Assembly: GCA_035934555.1 (NCBI GenBank)
Contig: DASYXT010000044.1
Span: 62,001 to 126,000 of the forward strand
Reading direction: 5' to 3'
From: DASYXT01 sp035934555
GTDB taxonomy: Bacteria > Verrucomicrobiota > Verrucomicrobiia > Limisphaerales > UBA8199
DNA: 64,000 nucleotides
Under the pieces are notes generated by a model, which searched no databases, was not told where the DNA came from, and saw only the letters and a list, made by a program, of their open reading frames with translations. Position 1 is the stretch's first letter, and each line of letters begins with the position of its first letter. Shown here piece after piece: positions 43,044 to 52,645 of the stretch. A program made the position numbers and the translations under genes.

Positions 43044-43865
43044 TCAGCCGACGGTCAGAACGGCCAGCTTTTTTTTGCGGGCGATTTCAGCGCAGGTTGG
43101 CTCTTCGAGCAAGAGCGAGCGGCCGGCGGCGAACGCCAGGGCAGAAATGCCGCAGTTGGCGCAGGTTGTCAGCGTCTGCGGGCCGAGGCAGGGAATGTCG
43201 AACCGCATGTCGTGATTGGATTTGGCTACTTTGACGGCAACCGCCCCACCTTCCGGGCCGGCCAATTGACCGCCCCGTTGCAAGCAGGCATCGGTGCCCT
43301 CGAACCCCTCGACGGCCAGAACCGTGCCCTCTTTTACGACGACCGTCTGTCCAATGTCCAGTTTGGCCACCTCCTGGGCGAGGCGAAAGGCGAGTTCGAC
43401 GTCGGCGCTTTGACGTGCCGAGGGTTTGGGGCCCAGGGCGAAGCCGGTGCCGGGCATTAATTCGCGCAGCCATGGGGTCGCTTCAATCAATTCGACGCCG
43501 TCCTTTTTCAATTCCTGGGCAATGGCGCCGAAAATCGTGTGCGCGTTTCGCTCTTTGAGCCGCAGCAGAATACCCAGGGCGCGGAGGTCAGGGCGGACGG
43601 CGTAAAGGTTTTTGGGGGCGATCTGGCCGGCCATGACGCAGTACTTGACTTGTCGATTGGTAAAGGCGGCGATCATTTTTGAGAGCTGGCCGACTCGCAA
43701 CCAAACAATTTCGTCCACCAGCGCCGCCAAGGCCGGGTCCGTTTCACCCTCAAACGCGACCGCGACGAGGCGTTTGACTCCGAGCCGGCGGGTCTGCTGC
43801 GCCAGGACGAGCGGCAAAGCGCGATTGCCCGCAATCAGGCCCAATGTGTCAATGGCTTCTGGCAT
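43044..43865 (-). CDS. lpxI: UDP-2,3-diacylglucosamine pyrophosphatase LpxI
   Basis: 273 residues from ATG 43865; the frame extends further but the family start is here. LpxI (DUF1009) blocks: LGLIAGNRALPLVLAQQTRR, GQIAPKNLYAVRPDLRALGI, VKEGTVLAVEGFEGTDACLQ and FDIPCLGPQTLTTCANCGIS. It hydrolyses UDP-diacylglucosamine in lipid A synthesis, replacing LpxH. Implies a Gram-negative lipid A envelope. Confidence 0.9.
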   Translation of the reverse strand: MPEAIDTLGLIAGNRALPLVLAQQTRRLGVKRLVAVAFEGETDPALAALVDEIVWLRVGQLSKMIAAFTNRQVKYCVMAGQIAPKNLYAVRPDLRALGILLRLKERNAHTIFGAIAQELKKDGVELIEATPWLRELMPGTGFALGPKPSARQSADVELAFRLAQEVAKLDIGQTVVVKEGTVLAVEGFEGTDACLQRGGQLAGPEGGAVAVKVAKSNHDMRFDIPCLGPQTLTTCANCGISALAFAAGRSLLLEEPTCAEIARKKKLAVLTVG

Positions 43866-44281
43866 AAAACGAATCCAATGTCTGCACGGCGAGATTCCCG
43901 CTTGAATGAGTGTGCGGATTATCACGGCGGGCATTGAAGTCATCGACGGTCCCGATTCGATACATTTCTGTCTATTAAATGGCAAGTAGGTAGGTTTGTA
44001 AACCGCCGAGCAAAGCAGTAGCCGCTTAGGGCGAGTGCTGGAAGCGATGCCCGTCGCCAACATGTTCACTTTTTGCGGAGCGCGGACTTTAGTCCGCAGC
44101 AATGCACGAATCGTTAACTGGGAATCGGGGCAGACTCCCATCGGGGCTTGCACCGGGCTAAAGTCCGCACTCCAAGGTATTGGCGTGCGGCTTGCTCTCT
44201 CAAATCCGATTCTTTCCGACTCGGAGCAGGTGATTGGGCGGCCGGTACTTAAAGGCCGCGCTCGGAAAACCGCGGATAGCT
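43866..44281. other. Divergent intergenic region with palindromic repeat
   Basis: Holds promoters for lpxI (leftward) and the histidine kinase (rightward) and the REP-like elements at 44077-44175. Confidence 0.6.
44077..44175. repeat. REP-like palindromes (GCGGACTTTAGTCCGC and partner)
   Basis: A perfect 16-bp palindrome GCGGACTTTAGTCCGC at 44082-44097 is embedded in GCGGAGC...GCAGCA, and a partial inverted copy GGGCTAAAGTCCGCACTCC lies at 44155-44173. The embedding resembles the palindrome near 9735, which has TTCCTGT in place of the central TTTAGT. Not coding. Confidence 0.75.
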
Positions 44282-45973
44282 ATGAGCAATACGGCGACGT
44301 GGACGAACGTGTTGGGGCCGCCGCCCGCCAGGGCAGGCAGCTCCGTCTTGCGTCGTGCCACGGCCTTATCAGGGGTGATTCTCATGGCCACTTTGGTGCT
44401 CGGCGCGGCCATTTACATTACGGAGAAGCAGGCGCTGACGCGCCCGGGCAAGCACCCTAAAATTGCCCCAGGGCCAATAGAGGGCAGCCCGGAATTGTTC
44501 CAGCGGATGGATACGCTGGTGCTGCGCTTTGCGGAACTGACGCTGGTGGGCGGGATCGGGGCGTTGTTGCCGTTGATTACCGCCGCGCGCCAGCGTTTGA
44601 GCACGGAGGGCCAACATCATGCGCGCGAAGCCCGCGAGTGGCAGGCGAACCTTGCCGCGCTGCAAAGCCAGCTAACAGATTTGCGCCGCACACACGCCAG
44701 TTTGCTCGGTGAGCAGGATCAGTTGGAAGAAAAGGTCCACACTCTTACTGCGGCCAACGCGACACTGAAAAGCGATTTGGACAAGCGCAACCGAGCCGAG
44801 CGTTTACTCTCCCAACGGCGGCAGGAGTTGGAAAGCTCCAAGAGCGTGCTGGAGTTGCACGTGCAGGCGCGGCAGGCGGAATTGCAAACGCTCCAACGCC
44901 GCTATGAACTGATCCTCAACGCCGCCGGTGAAGGCATCTGCGGCCTGGACGTGGACGGGCGGGCCACCTTCGTCAATCCGACGATGGCAAAATTGACGGG
45001 TCGCGCGGCGGGCGAATTGATTGGCAAAACCGAACAGGAAATCTTCTTTGCCAACGGTGAGGGTGGGCTCAGCACTCAAGATACGGGCGAGCAAGTTTTT
45101 CACCGTGGCGATGGCACCTGGTTCCCGGTCGAGTTCGTCAAGACGCGCATCGACGAAAACGGCAAAGTGATCGGTTCGGTGCTGGTATTTAAGGACATCA
45201 CGGAGCGGAAGCGGACGGAAGAAACGCTGGCCCGGAAGGCGGCCGAACTGGCACGCTCGAATGCGGAGCTGGAGCAATTCGCGTTTGTGGCTTCCCACGA
45301 TTTGCAGGAGCCGTTGCGAAAAATCCAGGCCTTTGGGGACCGGCTGAAGACCAAGTGCGAAGGGGCCGCATCCCCAGAGGTGAGAGATTACCTGGAACGC
45401 ATGCAAAGCGCGGCGGCCCGGATGCGGACGTTAATTAATGATTTGCTGGCCTTCTCGCGCGTGATCCGCAGTTCGGAGCCGCTGGTGGCAGTGGATCTCA
45501 ACCAGGTGACGCGGGAAGTGCTCAGTGACCTGGAGGTGCGCATCGAAAAAACGGGCGCTAAAGTCGAGTTGGGCGTGCTGCCGACCATTGACGCCGACCC
45601 AATGCAAATGCGCCAGTTGATGCTAAACCTGATCAGCAACGCGCTGAAGTTTCAGCCGGCCGGCAACGCGCCGATGATCCACATCGCAGCCCGCAGCACC
45701 AGTACGGGCGCCGGCGAGCCCCTCTGCGAAATTGCCGTGCAGGACAACGGCATCGGTTTTGATGAAAAGTACCTGGATAAAATGTTTGCCGTGTTTCAAC
45801 GATTGCACGGCCGAGGTGAGTACGAAGGAACCGGCGTGGGCCTGGCGGTCTGCCGCCGGATCATTGACCGGCACCACGGCAGCATTGTCGCGCACAGTAA
45901 ACCCGGTGAGGGCGCCACATTCACAGTCACTTTGCCTGTGCATCAACCCGAGCCGGAGAAAGGTTCCGTATGA
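44282..45973 (+). CDS. PAS sensor histidine kinase
   Basis: 563 residues from ATG 44282. One N-terminal membrane span (ALSGVILMATLVLGAAIYIT), a second hydrophobic patch (LTLVGGIGALLPLITAA), a long coiled coil (~120-220), a PAS domain with PAC (GEGICGLDVDGRATFVNPTM to VLVFKDITERKR), then HisKA with FVASHDLQEPLRKIQ and an HATPase_c domain (NLISNALKFQP, DNGIGFDEKYLDKMF, GTGVGLAV). Similar kinases pair with Rcp1-like receivers such as the next gene, which it overlaps by four bases. Confidence 0.93.
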   Translation: MSNTATWTNVLGPPPARAGSSVLRRATALSGVILMATLVLGAAIYITEKQALTRPGKHPKIAPGPIEGSPELFQRMDTLVLRFAELTLVGGIGALLPLITAARQRLSTEGQHHAREAREWQANLAALQSQLTDLRRTHASLLGEQDQLEEKVHTLTAANATLKSDLDKRNRAERLLSQRRQELESSKSVLELHVQARQAELQTLQRRYELILNAAGEGICGLDVDGRATFVNPTMAKLTGRAAGELIGKTEQEIFFANGEGGLSTQDTGEQVFHRGDGTWFPVEFVKTRIDENGKVIGSVLVFKDITERKRTEETLARKAAELARSNAELEQFAFVASHDLQEPLRKIQAFGDRLKTKCEGAASPEVRDYLERMQSAAARMRTLINDLLAFSRVIRSSEPLVAVDLNQVTREVLSDLEVRIEKTGAKVELGVLPTIDADPMQMRQLMLNLISNALKFQPAGNAPMIHIAARSTSTGAGEPLCEIAVQDNGIGFDEKYLDKMFAVFQRLHGRGEYEGTGVGLAVCRRIIDRHHGSIVAHSKPGEGATFTVTLPVHQPEPEKGSV

Positions 45974-46425
45974 CCACCGACCCCCCCAAAGCCAACCTCA
46001 TTTTAATGGCAGACGACGATGATGACGATCGTTTGCTGGCGCAGGACGCGCTGCGGGAATCACAAGTGCCGGGAACGATTCAGTTTGTCGCCAATGGCGA
46101 GGAGTTGTTGGATTATCTGTTCCATCGGGGGCAGTATGAGGCCCCGGCTTCGGCGCCGCGGCCCGGTTTGATTCTGCTGGACTTGAACATGCCGCGCAAA
46201 GACGGACGCGAGGCCTTGCGCGAGATCAAAAACAGCCCGGAATTGCGCCGGATTCCAGTTGTGGTTTTAACCACGTCGCAGGCCGACACCGATGTCGGCG
46301 CGATATACGATCTGGGCGCCAATTCCTTCATCACCAAGCCCTTCAAGTTCGAAGCCCTGGTGCGAGTGATGCAGATGCTCGGCCAATATTGGTTCAGCAC
46401 AGTCGAACTGCCTGCTTTGAAGTAG
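45970..46425 (+). CDS. Stand-alone receiver (Rcp1-like response regulator)
   Basis: 151 residues. Acidic cluster DDDDDD near 15-20, phospho-Asp71 in GLILLDLNMPRKDG, and the switch TTS plus Lys in FITKPFKFEAL. No output domain. Such receivers relay phosphate from PAS histidine kinases; ATGA overlap with the kinase supports pairing. Confidence 0.93.
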   Translation: MTTDPPKANLILMADDDDDDRLLAQDALRESQVPGTIQFVANGEELLDYLFHRGQYEAPASAPRPGLILLDLNMPRKDGREALREIKNSPELRRIPVVVLTTSQADTDVGAIYDLGANSFITKPFKFEALVRVMQMLGQYWFSTVELPALK

Positions 46426-46430
46426 CTGTC

Positions 46431-49202
46431 ATGGATCCCGCACCGTTAATTAAAGTCTTGTTGGTCGAAGACGATGAGGATGATTACATCCTGGCCCGCG
46501 AGTTATTAGCGGAACTGCCGGGCCAACGCTTCACGCTGGATTGGGAAAAGACGTTCGCCAGCGGGCTGGAGGCGATGTGCCGCAATCAGCATGATGTCGC
46601 GCTGGTGGATTACCGATTGGGCGCGCAGAACGGGGTCGAGTTGCTGCGGGCGTCGATGGCGGGGGGCTGCCAGGCGCCGGTAATTCTCCTGACCGGAACG
46701 GGGGAGCATCAGGTGGATTTGGAGGCAATGCAGGCGGGGGCTGCCGACTACCTGGTTAAGGCCGATCTCCAGGCGCAGACGCTGGAGCGGAGCATTCGCT
46801 ATGCAATCCAACGCAAACGCGCCGCCGCGCTGGCGGCATTCGAGCAGGCCCGGCTGGCAGCGTTTGGCGCTGAGGTCGGCCTGGCGTTGACGCGCCGCGA
46901 TCCCCTAGCCGCAATTCTCGGCCGGTGCGCGGCAGCCATGGCGCAGTACCTCAACCCGGCCTTGGCGCAGATTTCCACGTTTGACCCGCGCAAAAACGTT
47001 TTTGAGACGCGTGCCGCCGCCGGGCCTTTGGCCGGCGGGCTTCCGGGGCCGGGCGAGCGAATCCGGCTCAATCCCGAAACGTTGCGAAAAGGGCAGGCGG
47101 TGCTGATTAATAATTTGGGGCAGGATGACCGCTTGAGCGATGCGGAATGGGTGAAGCGGGAAGGTTTGCTTTCTTACGCAGCTTACCCGTTAGTTCTGGA
47201 GGATGAACTTGTAGGTTTGATGTCCATCTTCAGCCACCAGGCCTTGGGCGACCAAATCCTGCAAGAGATGAGTTCGGTGGCCAACGGTATTTCGCTCTGC
47301 ATTCAGCGCAAACGCTCCGAGGAAGCTCTCGATGCCAGCGAGGTCAGATACCGCTCCGTGGTCGAGAATATCAAGGAAGTCATTTTTCAGTTGGACCAAT
47401 TTGGCCACTGGACCTTCCTCAACCCAGCGTGGACGGCGATTACGGGGTTCGAGGAGAGCACGACCATGGGGACGTTCTTCCTGGAGTATCTGCACCAGGA
47501 AGACCGCGAACGCAACCGGCACATTTTCCTGCAGTTGCTTTCGCGCAAGCTCGATTATTGCCGGTATGAGACGCGATTTTTGACCAAAGACGGCAAAGTG
47601 CGGTGGGTGGAGGTCTATGCGCAAATGACGCTCGATCACGACCACGCCGTGATGGGCATCTCCGGCAGCTTGACTGACATCACCGAGCGCAAGCTCGCCG
47701 AAAGTGCCATCCAGAAACTCGCTGCCTTCCCCCAGGTAAATCCCAACCCGATCCTGGAATTTGGCGCCGATGGCATATTGACGTATTTCAATGAGGCGGC
47801 GCGCAAGATGGCCACCACCCTGCAAAAGGACGACGTGCTCCTGCTGTTGCCGCCTAATGCCAATCCGATAATTCGCGAGTGCATGGCCACAGGCCAAAAG
47901 AGGCTCCGGGAAGAAATCTGCTTGAACGGCCGGACGATCAGTTGGTCGTTTTTTCCTATCGTGGGCAACCAGGTGGTGCATTGCTATGGAACCGATGTCA
48001 CCGACGTGTTGAACCTGGAAGCGCAGCTTCGGCATGCGCAGAAGCTTGAATCGGTCGGACAACTGGCCGCGGGAGTCGCGCATGACTTCAATAACATTCT
48101 GACGGTGATTCAAGGATATTCGGAGGCCTTGCTGCTGCAAACCCCGGCGCAAAGTTCAGCGGTGCGGCCGTTGAAGCAGATTTCCGACGCCGCGAAGCGA
48201 GCCGCGGCTCTCACGCGCCAATTGCTCCTGTTTAGCCGCAAACAGGTGATCCAGGCCAGAGTTCTGGATTTGAACGGGGTGCTGCAGAACCTCGCGCACA
48301 TGTTGCCGCGGCTGCTGGGGGAGGACATCGCGTTACAAACGGGTTATCTGGCGGACTTGCCGCCGGTTGAAGCTGACGTGGGCATGCTCGAACAGATCGT
48401 CATGAACCTGGCGGTCAATGCGCGAGACGCGATGCCGGGCGGCGGAACGTTGGCCATTGAAACCTCGACTGTTGAAATCGGACCCGAGTACGCGCATCAG
48501 CACCCGGACGCGCGGCCGGGACACTTTATCTGCCTCTCGGTGCGCGACACTGGTTGTGGGATGGATTCCAAGACCCTGGACCGCATTTTCGAGCCCTTCT
48601 TTACCACCAAAGAAGTTGGCAAAGGGACCGGCCTGGGTTTGGCGACAGTGTATGGGATCGTCAAACAGCATCAGGGCTGGATTGAAGTCAGCAGCGAGTT
48701 GGGCAAAGGCAGCACCTTCAAAATCTACTTTCCGAAAGCCGCGGGGGCAGCGGCCGCAGTGGTGCCCGAGCCGGCGAGCTCACCCGAACCGATCCTCGGC
48801 CGGGAGGAAACCATTTTGGTAGTTGAAGATGAGCCGGTGTTGCGCGAGTTCGTGCGGGATTTTCTCAGCAGCCACTCCTACAAAGTGTTGGAGGCGGGCT
48901 CGGGCGCTGACGCGCTTCGGGTGTGGGATGAGGTGGATGGCGCGGTGGACTTGCTCTTGACAGACATGGTGATGCCGGAGGGCATGACCGGCCGTGACCT
49001 GGCAACGCAACTCAAGAAGCGCCGCCCGGGTTTGAAAGTCATTTATAGCAGCGGATACAGCCCCGAAACTCTGGGGCGCAATTTTGGCCAGAACGACACG
49101 GTGTTTCTTTCCAAGCCGTACCTGCCGCCGGACCTGGCTCGGGTTGTGCGGCAATGCCTGGATGGAGCGCCCAAGGAATGCGGCGAACCAGTGGCGGGGT
49201 AA
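46431..49202 (+). CDS. Hybrid histidine kinase (REC-GAF-PAS-HK-REC)
   Basis: 923 residues from ATG 46431, six bases after the upstream stop. N-terminal receiver with phospho-Asp60 (DVALVDYRLGAQNG), a GAF-like domain (~160-300), a PAS/PAC pair (NIKEVIFQLDQFGHWTFLNP to MGISGSLTDITERK), another PAS-like segment, HisKA with VAHDFNNILTVIQGYSEAL, HATPase_c (NARDAMPGGG, DTGCGMD, TGLGLATVYGI) and a C-terminal receiver (DLLLTDMVMPEGMTG). The three genes form a phosphorelay without DNA-binding output here. Input unknown. Confidence 0.92.
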   Translation: MDPAPLIKVLLVEDDEDDYILARELLAELPGQRFTLDWEKTFASGLEAMCRNQHDVALVDYRLGAQNGVELLRASMAGGCQAPVILLTGTGEHQVDLEAMQAGAADYLVKADLQAQTLERSIRYAIQRKRAAALAAFEQARLAAFGAEVGLALTRRDPLAAILGRCAAAMAQYLNPALAQISTFDPRKNVFETRAAAGPLAGGLPGPGERIRLNPETLRKGQAVLINNLGQDDRLSDAEWVKREGLLSYAAYPLVLEDELVGLMSIFSHQALGDQILQEMSSVANGISLCIQRKRSEEALDASEVRYRSVVENIKEVIFQLDQFGHWTFLNPAWTAITGFEESTTMGTFFLEYLHQEDRERNRHIFLQLLSRKLDYCRYETRFLTKDGKVRWVEVYAQMTLDHDHAVMGISGSLTDITERKLAESAIQKLAAFPQVNPNPILEFGADGILTYFNEAARKMATTLQKDDVLLLLPPNANPIIRECMATGQKRLREEICLNGRTISWSFFPIVGNQVVHCYGTDVTDVLNLEAQLRHAQKLESVGQLAAGVAHDFNNILTVIQGYSEALLLQTPAQSSAVRPLKQISDAAKRAAALTRQLLLFSRKQVIQARVLDLNGVLQNLAHMLPRLLGEDIALQTGYLADLPPVEADVGMLEQIVMNLAVNARDAMPGGGTLAIETSTVEIGPEYAHQHPDARPGHFICLSVRDTGCGMDSKTLDRIFEPFFTTKEVGKGTGLGLATVYGIVKQHQGWIEVSSELGKGSTFKIYFPKAAGAAAAVVPEPASSPEPILGREETILVVEDEPVLREFVRDFLSSHSYKVLEAGSGADALRVWDEVDGAVDLLLTDMVMPEGMTGRDLATQLKKRRPGLKVIYSSGYSPETLGRNFGQNDTVFLSKPYLPPDLARVVRQCLDGAPKECGEPVAG

Positions 49203-49253
49203 CTTATTGATGGATTGGATTGACGATTGGGGGAATAATCAGCAATTGAGTAA

Positions 49254-49553
49254 TCACTCCATGACTGTGAAAGCCTGGTCGGTTTGAGTAAGCCGCAAGA
49301 GGCGTTGCGCGGGTTGGGGTGGGTTGTGCAAACGCACGACGAGCATTGCGCTGCCCACCCCTTTGCGCAGCGCCAGCAACGCGCCCAAACCGCCGCAATC
49401 CAGCGAGACCGTCTGCGACAGGTCCAGATCGATCTGCCGAACGTTGGCAGCCAGGACCTCCCGCAACGCCGTCTGAAAGGCCGCTGCGTGCGCGCTATCC
49501 AATTGTTCGATATCGGTCACGGTCAGTTTATCGCAATCACGGACGATCTTCAT
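49254..49553 (-). CDS. STAS-domain protein
   Basis: 99 residues. STAS fold cues: TVTDIEQLDSAHAAAFQTAL and SQTVSLDCGGLGALLALRKG, with Ser/Cys at the anti-sigma antagonist phosphorylation loop (SLDCGGL in place of the usual D-S-x-G). Such proteins can regulate exopolysaccharide synthesis. Sits three bases beyond the next gene of the polysaccharide cluster. Confidence 0.8.
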   Translation of the reverse strand: MKIVRDCDKLTVTDIEQLDSAHAAAFQTALREVLAANVRQIDLDLSQTVSLDCGGLGALLALRKGVGSAMLVVRLHNPPQPAQRLLRLTQTDQAFTVME

Positions 49554-49556
49554 AAT

Positions 49557-50423
49557 TCAGCCCTCTTTATGCAGCAGTAGTTGTTTCCAGAGGCAGGCGA
49601 CATCCTCCTTATTGCGCGAATAGACATCGGCAGCACGGGTCAGCCACCCGGGACCACGCAACCGGCGCGGATGACGCAAACGGCACATGAGGAAAGGGTC
49701 AAGGATCGTGGTGGCCGTGGCGGTTGGCCAATGGACCAACTGGTTGCCGGCGGCCAGCGAGCGCGCAATGCGGGCGAGCTGGCCGACAAACGTGTCCGGA
49801 GCGACCCAGCTTTCAGTAATCTCGACGCCTGGCTCGATGAACGCCCCCGACTCGATGATGGCATGCGGCCCGATTACGGCATGCGCGCCAACGAAAACAC
49901 GCTCGCCCACCCAACTCGGCGCAATCAAACAAGCGTCGGGGGAAATGCGTGAATGGATACCGACCCAGACGCCAGGGCGCAGTTCACGAACTCCTACGCG
50001 GTCGGGTGTCAGCGCGCGCGGCATCCAGGCGCGTAGCCCGTTAAACCACTCGGCGTAGCTGGAAAAGAGCGGCTGTTCTGACATTCCGGGAAGATGATCC
50101 AGAACCACCAGCTTTGCCGGATCGGCGGTGGAGCCCAATTCCGATGCGTACTTCACCATGGCCTGAGAGGCGGTTAATTCCCGCGGTTCGGCCGTCACTT
50201 CGACCGAAAGGCCCCAGCGCGCGCCGTCGGCCGCTAAAGCACAGATGTGCTCGGGGCGATCATGGGCCAGCACTCGCACGTGCGAAACTCCTGTCAAGGC
50301 CAGGTGGGAAAGCCAGTATTCAACCAGGCTGGCGCCGAGCATCGGCACCGCCGCGAGCGGTGCGTTCGCGGCGAGGATTTTGGTTTCTGTTTGTTCAGGG
50401 GGACAGAGCAGCAGCGCCTTCAT
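49557..50423 (-). CDS. Nucleotidyltransferase-like protein with left-handed beta-helix
   Basis: 288 residues from ATG 50423. The N-terminal half is a Rossmann-like nucleotidyltransferase shape (ALLLCPPEQTETKILAANAP, HLALTGVSHVRVLAHDRPEH), but the usual Gly-rich nucleotide loop is replaced by CPPEQTETK. The C-terminal half has hexapeptide-repeat rungs (DACLIAPSWVGERVFVGAHA then VIGPHAIIESGAFIEPGVEI). Related enzymes make sugar nucleotides. The start overlaps the sugar transferase stop by one base. Confidence 0.75.
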   Translation of the reverse strand: MKALLLCPPEQTETKILAANAPLAAVPMLGASLVEYWLSHLALTGVSHVRVLAHDRPEHICALAADGARWGLSVEVTAEPRELTASQAMVKYASELGSTADPAKLVVLDHLPGMSEQPLFSSYAEWFNGLRAWMPRALTPDRVGVRELRPGVWVGIHSRISPDACLIAPSWVGERVFVGAHAVIGPHAIIESGAFIEPGVEITESWVAPDTFVGQLARIARSLAAGNQLVHWPTATATTILDPFLMCRLRHPRRLRGPGWLTRAADVYSRNKEDVACLWKQLLLHKEG

Positions 50424-51148
50424 CAGCACGCCCCCTTTCCGGACAGCACCGCAGGCACGGTTCGGGCCAGGATCTTCAAGTCGGTCCAGAAGGTCTGATT
50501 TTCAATGTAACTGACATCAAGCAACACCTGGCCGGAGAAATCAATTTCGCTGCGACCGCTCACCTGCCAGACACAAGTAATGCCGGGCTTGACGGCCAGG
50601 CGGCGCCGGTCGGCGAGCGAGTACTTGGCGACTTCGCGTGGGACGGGCGGGCGCGGCCCGACCAGGGACATATCGCCCAGCAGCACGTTATAGAGTTGCG
50701 GCAACTCATCCAGAGAGAATTTACGCAAGCAGCGGCCAACGCGGGTGATGCGCGGATCGTTCTTCAGCTTGAACGTGACTCCTTCCTTATGATGATTCTG
50801 GGCCAGCAACTCTTTCAGGCGTTGCTCGGCGTCCAGGCACATCGAGCGGACTTTGTACATCTTGAAGTGGCGCCCGTGCTGGCCGACGCGCGTCTGCGCG
50901 AAAAAGACCGGCCCACCGTCTTCGATCCAGACGGCCACCGCCACGACGGCGAACAACGGCAACAGCAATGCCAGGCAAATCGCACTGACGAATACGTCCA
51001 AACCGCGTTTCACCAGCCCCGCTCCTTCCATGAACCAGAACGCATACAGGCGCCGTGCTTGCAGGTGGAGGTAAAGCCCGGCGCGGCCCCAGGTGGTTTG
51101 GGTTCCCGCAAAGCGGCGAACCAACAAAAGCTCCAAATTCTCAGTCAT
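50423..51148 (-). CDS. Undecaprenyl-phosphate sugar transferase
   Basis: 241 residues from ATG 51148. The bacterial sugar transferase domain is unmistakable: KRGLDVFVSAICLALLLPLF (membrane hairpin), FFAQTRVGQHGRHFKMYKVR, and ITRVGRCLRKFSLDELPQLY, NVLLGDMSLVGPRPPVP, then KPGITCVWQVSGRSEIDF. It transfers the first sugar-phosphate to undecaprenyl phosphate to start an exopolysaccharide unit. No N-terminal CoA-binding domain as in WcaJ, so this is the short PglC-like form. Overlaps the next gene by four bases. Confidence 0.92.
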   Translation of the reverse strand: MTENLELLLVRRFAGTQTTWGRAGLYLHLQARRLYAFWFMEGAGLVKRGLDVFVSAICLALLLPLFAVVAVAVWIEDGGPVFFAQTRVGQHGRHFKMYKVRSMCLDAEQRLKELLAQNHHKEGVTFKLKNDPRITRVGRCLRKFSLDELPQLYNVLLGDMSLVGPRPPVPREVAKYSLADRRRLAVKPGITCVWQVSGRSEIDFSGQVLLDVSYIENQTFWTDLKILARTVPAVLSGKGAC

Positions 51149-52374
51149 AAGCAAACAGATAATTCTTGGGAAATTGAGGGTGCACGGTTGAGAGGGGTTG
51201 GCCGCGCGAGCCGCGCGAAGAGTCTCTCCAAAGTGTTCACCTGGCCGGGAAGATCGAAACGTTGGACCGATAACCGCGCTTCCTTGCCAAGAGCCCGCGC
51301 GAGTTCTTTGTTTTGCAGCAGCAAATCGAGCCGGGCAGCGAACTGGCTGAGGTTGTTCCACGGCACAAGGAACCCGTTTTCCCCGTCCTTCAGCCATTCG
51401 GAAATGCCGCCTGCATCGAAAGCTACTACTGGTAACCCGTAGCGCATCGCTTCCGGGCCAGCCATGCCGAAGGGCTCCGGCCAGAGTGAACTCATGACGA
51501 AAACGCTGGCCTCGAGGTAAAAGCGCTTGAGCTCGGCTTGCGGCAGGTAGCCATGGAACGCCACGCGCCCATTTAGCCCCAGCTTGCGCGTGAGCCTTTC
51601 ACAATAGGCCCGGTGGTTGCCGTCTCCGAGCACAGCACATTCAAAAGGAGCCCGCACCTTTGATAGCGCGCGCAACAGAGCATCGACCCCTTTGCCGCGG
51701 ATAACCTGGCCGGCGAACAGAATGAGGTTGCGGTTGCTGAACGAGCTGGTATGGCCTTCAGCCCCCGCAATCTTCATCGGCACACAGACGGAGATTCTCT
51801 GGGGAGGGAATCCGTTACGAACCAGTTCGTCTTTGAGATACGTTGAATAAACCACCCAGGCCCGGCATTGCCGGTTCAACTCAATTTCGCGGCGTTTATC
51901 CGTGTAGCTGGCAAACTGGAAGGGCAGCACGCCACCCGGGCGGCGGACCACATTGGCCAGGCAGGGAAACACACAGTATGGCGACGCAGCTCGCGCACAA
52001 ACCTTGCGCGTGAAGTAATTGTATTTGTATCCGCGCAGGCAGTACATTGAATGGTCGTGGACCATGCGCACGACCGGGACGCCGGCGCCGAACAGTGCCT
52101 CCAGCACCGGCAGGTCTGTGAGGTTGTGCAGGTAAATGACGTCTGGGGCGAACTGTGCGAGGGCCGTTGCAATCTGTTCGACATCTCCGGAGTGACGCAA
52201 GGCGTAGGTAGTGCTGAAGATGCGCCTCCATTCCTCCTCCTTCCGACCCGTGGTGTGGAGATGTGCTAGCGCGAGAGTGTGGCCGCGGGCTTTGAGTTCG
52301 CTCGCGGCCAGTCGAATGTTGGCCTCAGCTCCTCCGAACTCGCCCAGAGTTTGATGAACGAACAGCAGCTTCAT
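51145..52374 (-). CDS. Glycosyltransferase family 4
   Basis: 409 residues from ATG 52374. GT-B with LFVHQTLGEFGGAEANIRLA at the start, FDVIYLHN-like element (FAPDVIYLHNLTDLPVLEAL), second half opening LILFAGQVIRGKGVDALLRA, and VFVMSSLWPEPFGMAGPEAM with the E-x7-E catalytic pair. First gene of a four-gene leftward polysaccharide cluster. Confidence 0.9.
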   Translation of the reverse strand: MKLLFVHQTLGEFGGAEANIRLAASELKARGHTLALAHLHTTGRKEEEWRRIFSTTYALRHSGDVEQIATALAQFAPDVIYLHNLTDLPVLEALFGAGVPVVRMVHDHSMYCLRGYKYNYFTRKVCARAASPYCVFPCLANVVRRPGGVLPFQFASYTDKRREIELNRQCRAWVVYSTYLKDELVRNGFPPQRISVCVPMKIAGAEGHTSSFSNRNLILFAGQVIRGKGVDALLRALSKVRAPFECAVLGDGNHRAYCERLTRKLGLNGRVAFHGYLPQAELKRFYLEASVFVMSSLWPEPFGMAGPEAMRYGLPVVAFDAGGISEWLKDGENGFLVPWNNLSQFAARLDLLLQNKELARALGKEARLSVQRFDLPGQVNTLERLFARLARPTPLNRAPSISQELSVCL

Positions 52375-52470
52375 GCCAAGTGCGCCTCTACTCTCATTCA
52401 TCATGTCGTGTTGCCAGTCTGGTCGTCGGGCGCTCGCTCGAACTTACAGCACCCTAAGACCCCCCGCTGA

Positions 52471-52497
52471 CAGCAGCGGTTCTAACCGTCGCTGCTG
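52471..52497. other. Short perfect-like hairpin
   Basis: CAGCAGCGGTT (52471-52481) pairs with AACCGTCGCTGCTG (52484-52497) with one bulged base. It lies in the 270-base gap between GH9 and the glycosyltransferase. A T-run follows on the plus strand only, so it does not fit a terminator for either leftward gene. Confidence 0.45.
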
Positions 52498-52645
52498 TTT
52501 TAGCGAGCTTTGCCGAAAAAGACTTTAAGCCTGGGTGACTGGATTCTAAAGTGGGTGAACCCGGTAAACGTTTGTAGAAGCAGACCCCAAACTCGTAATT
52601 CGGTTTTCAGTGCTCAGCCCTGCCTCCATTCCTGCCTTGGCTCGC

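Noticed and set aside
52471..52497. Hairpin as terminator of GH9
   Set aside because: The T-run is on the wrong strand for the leftward gene.
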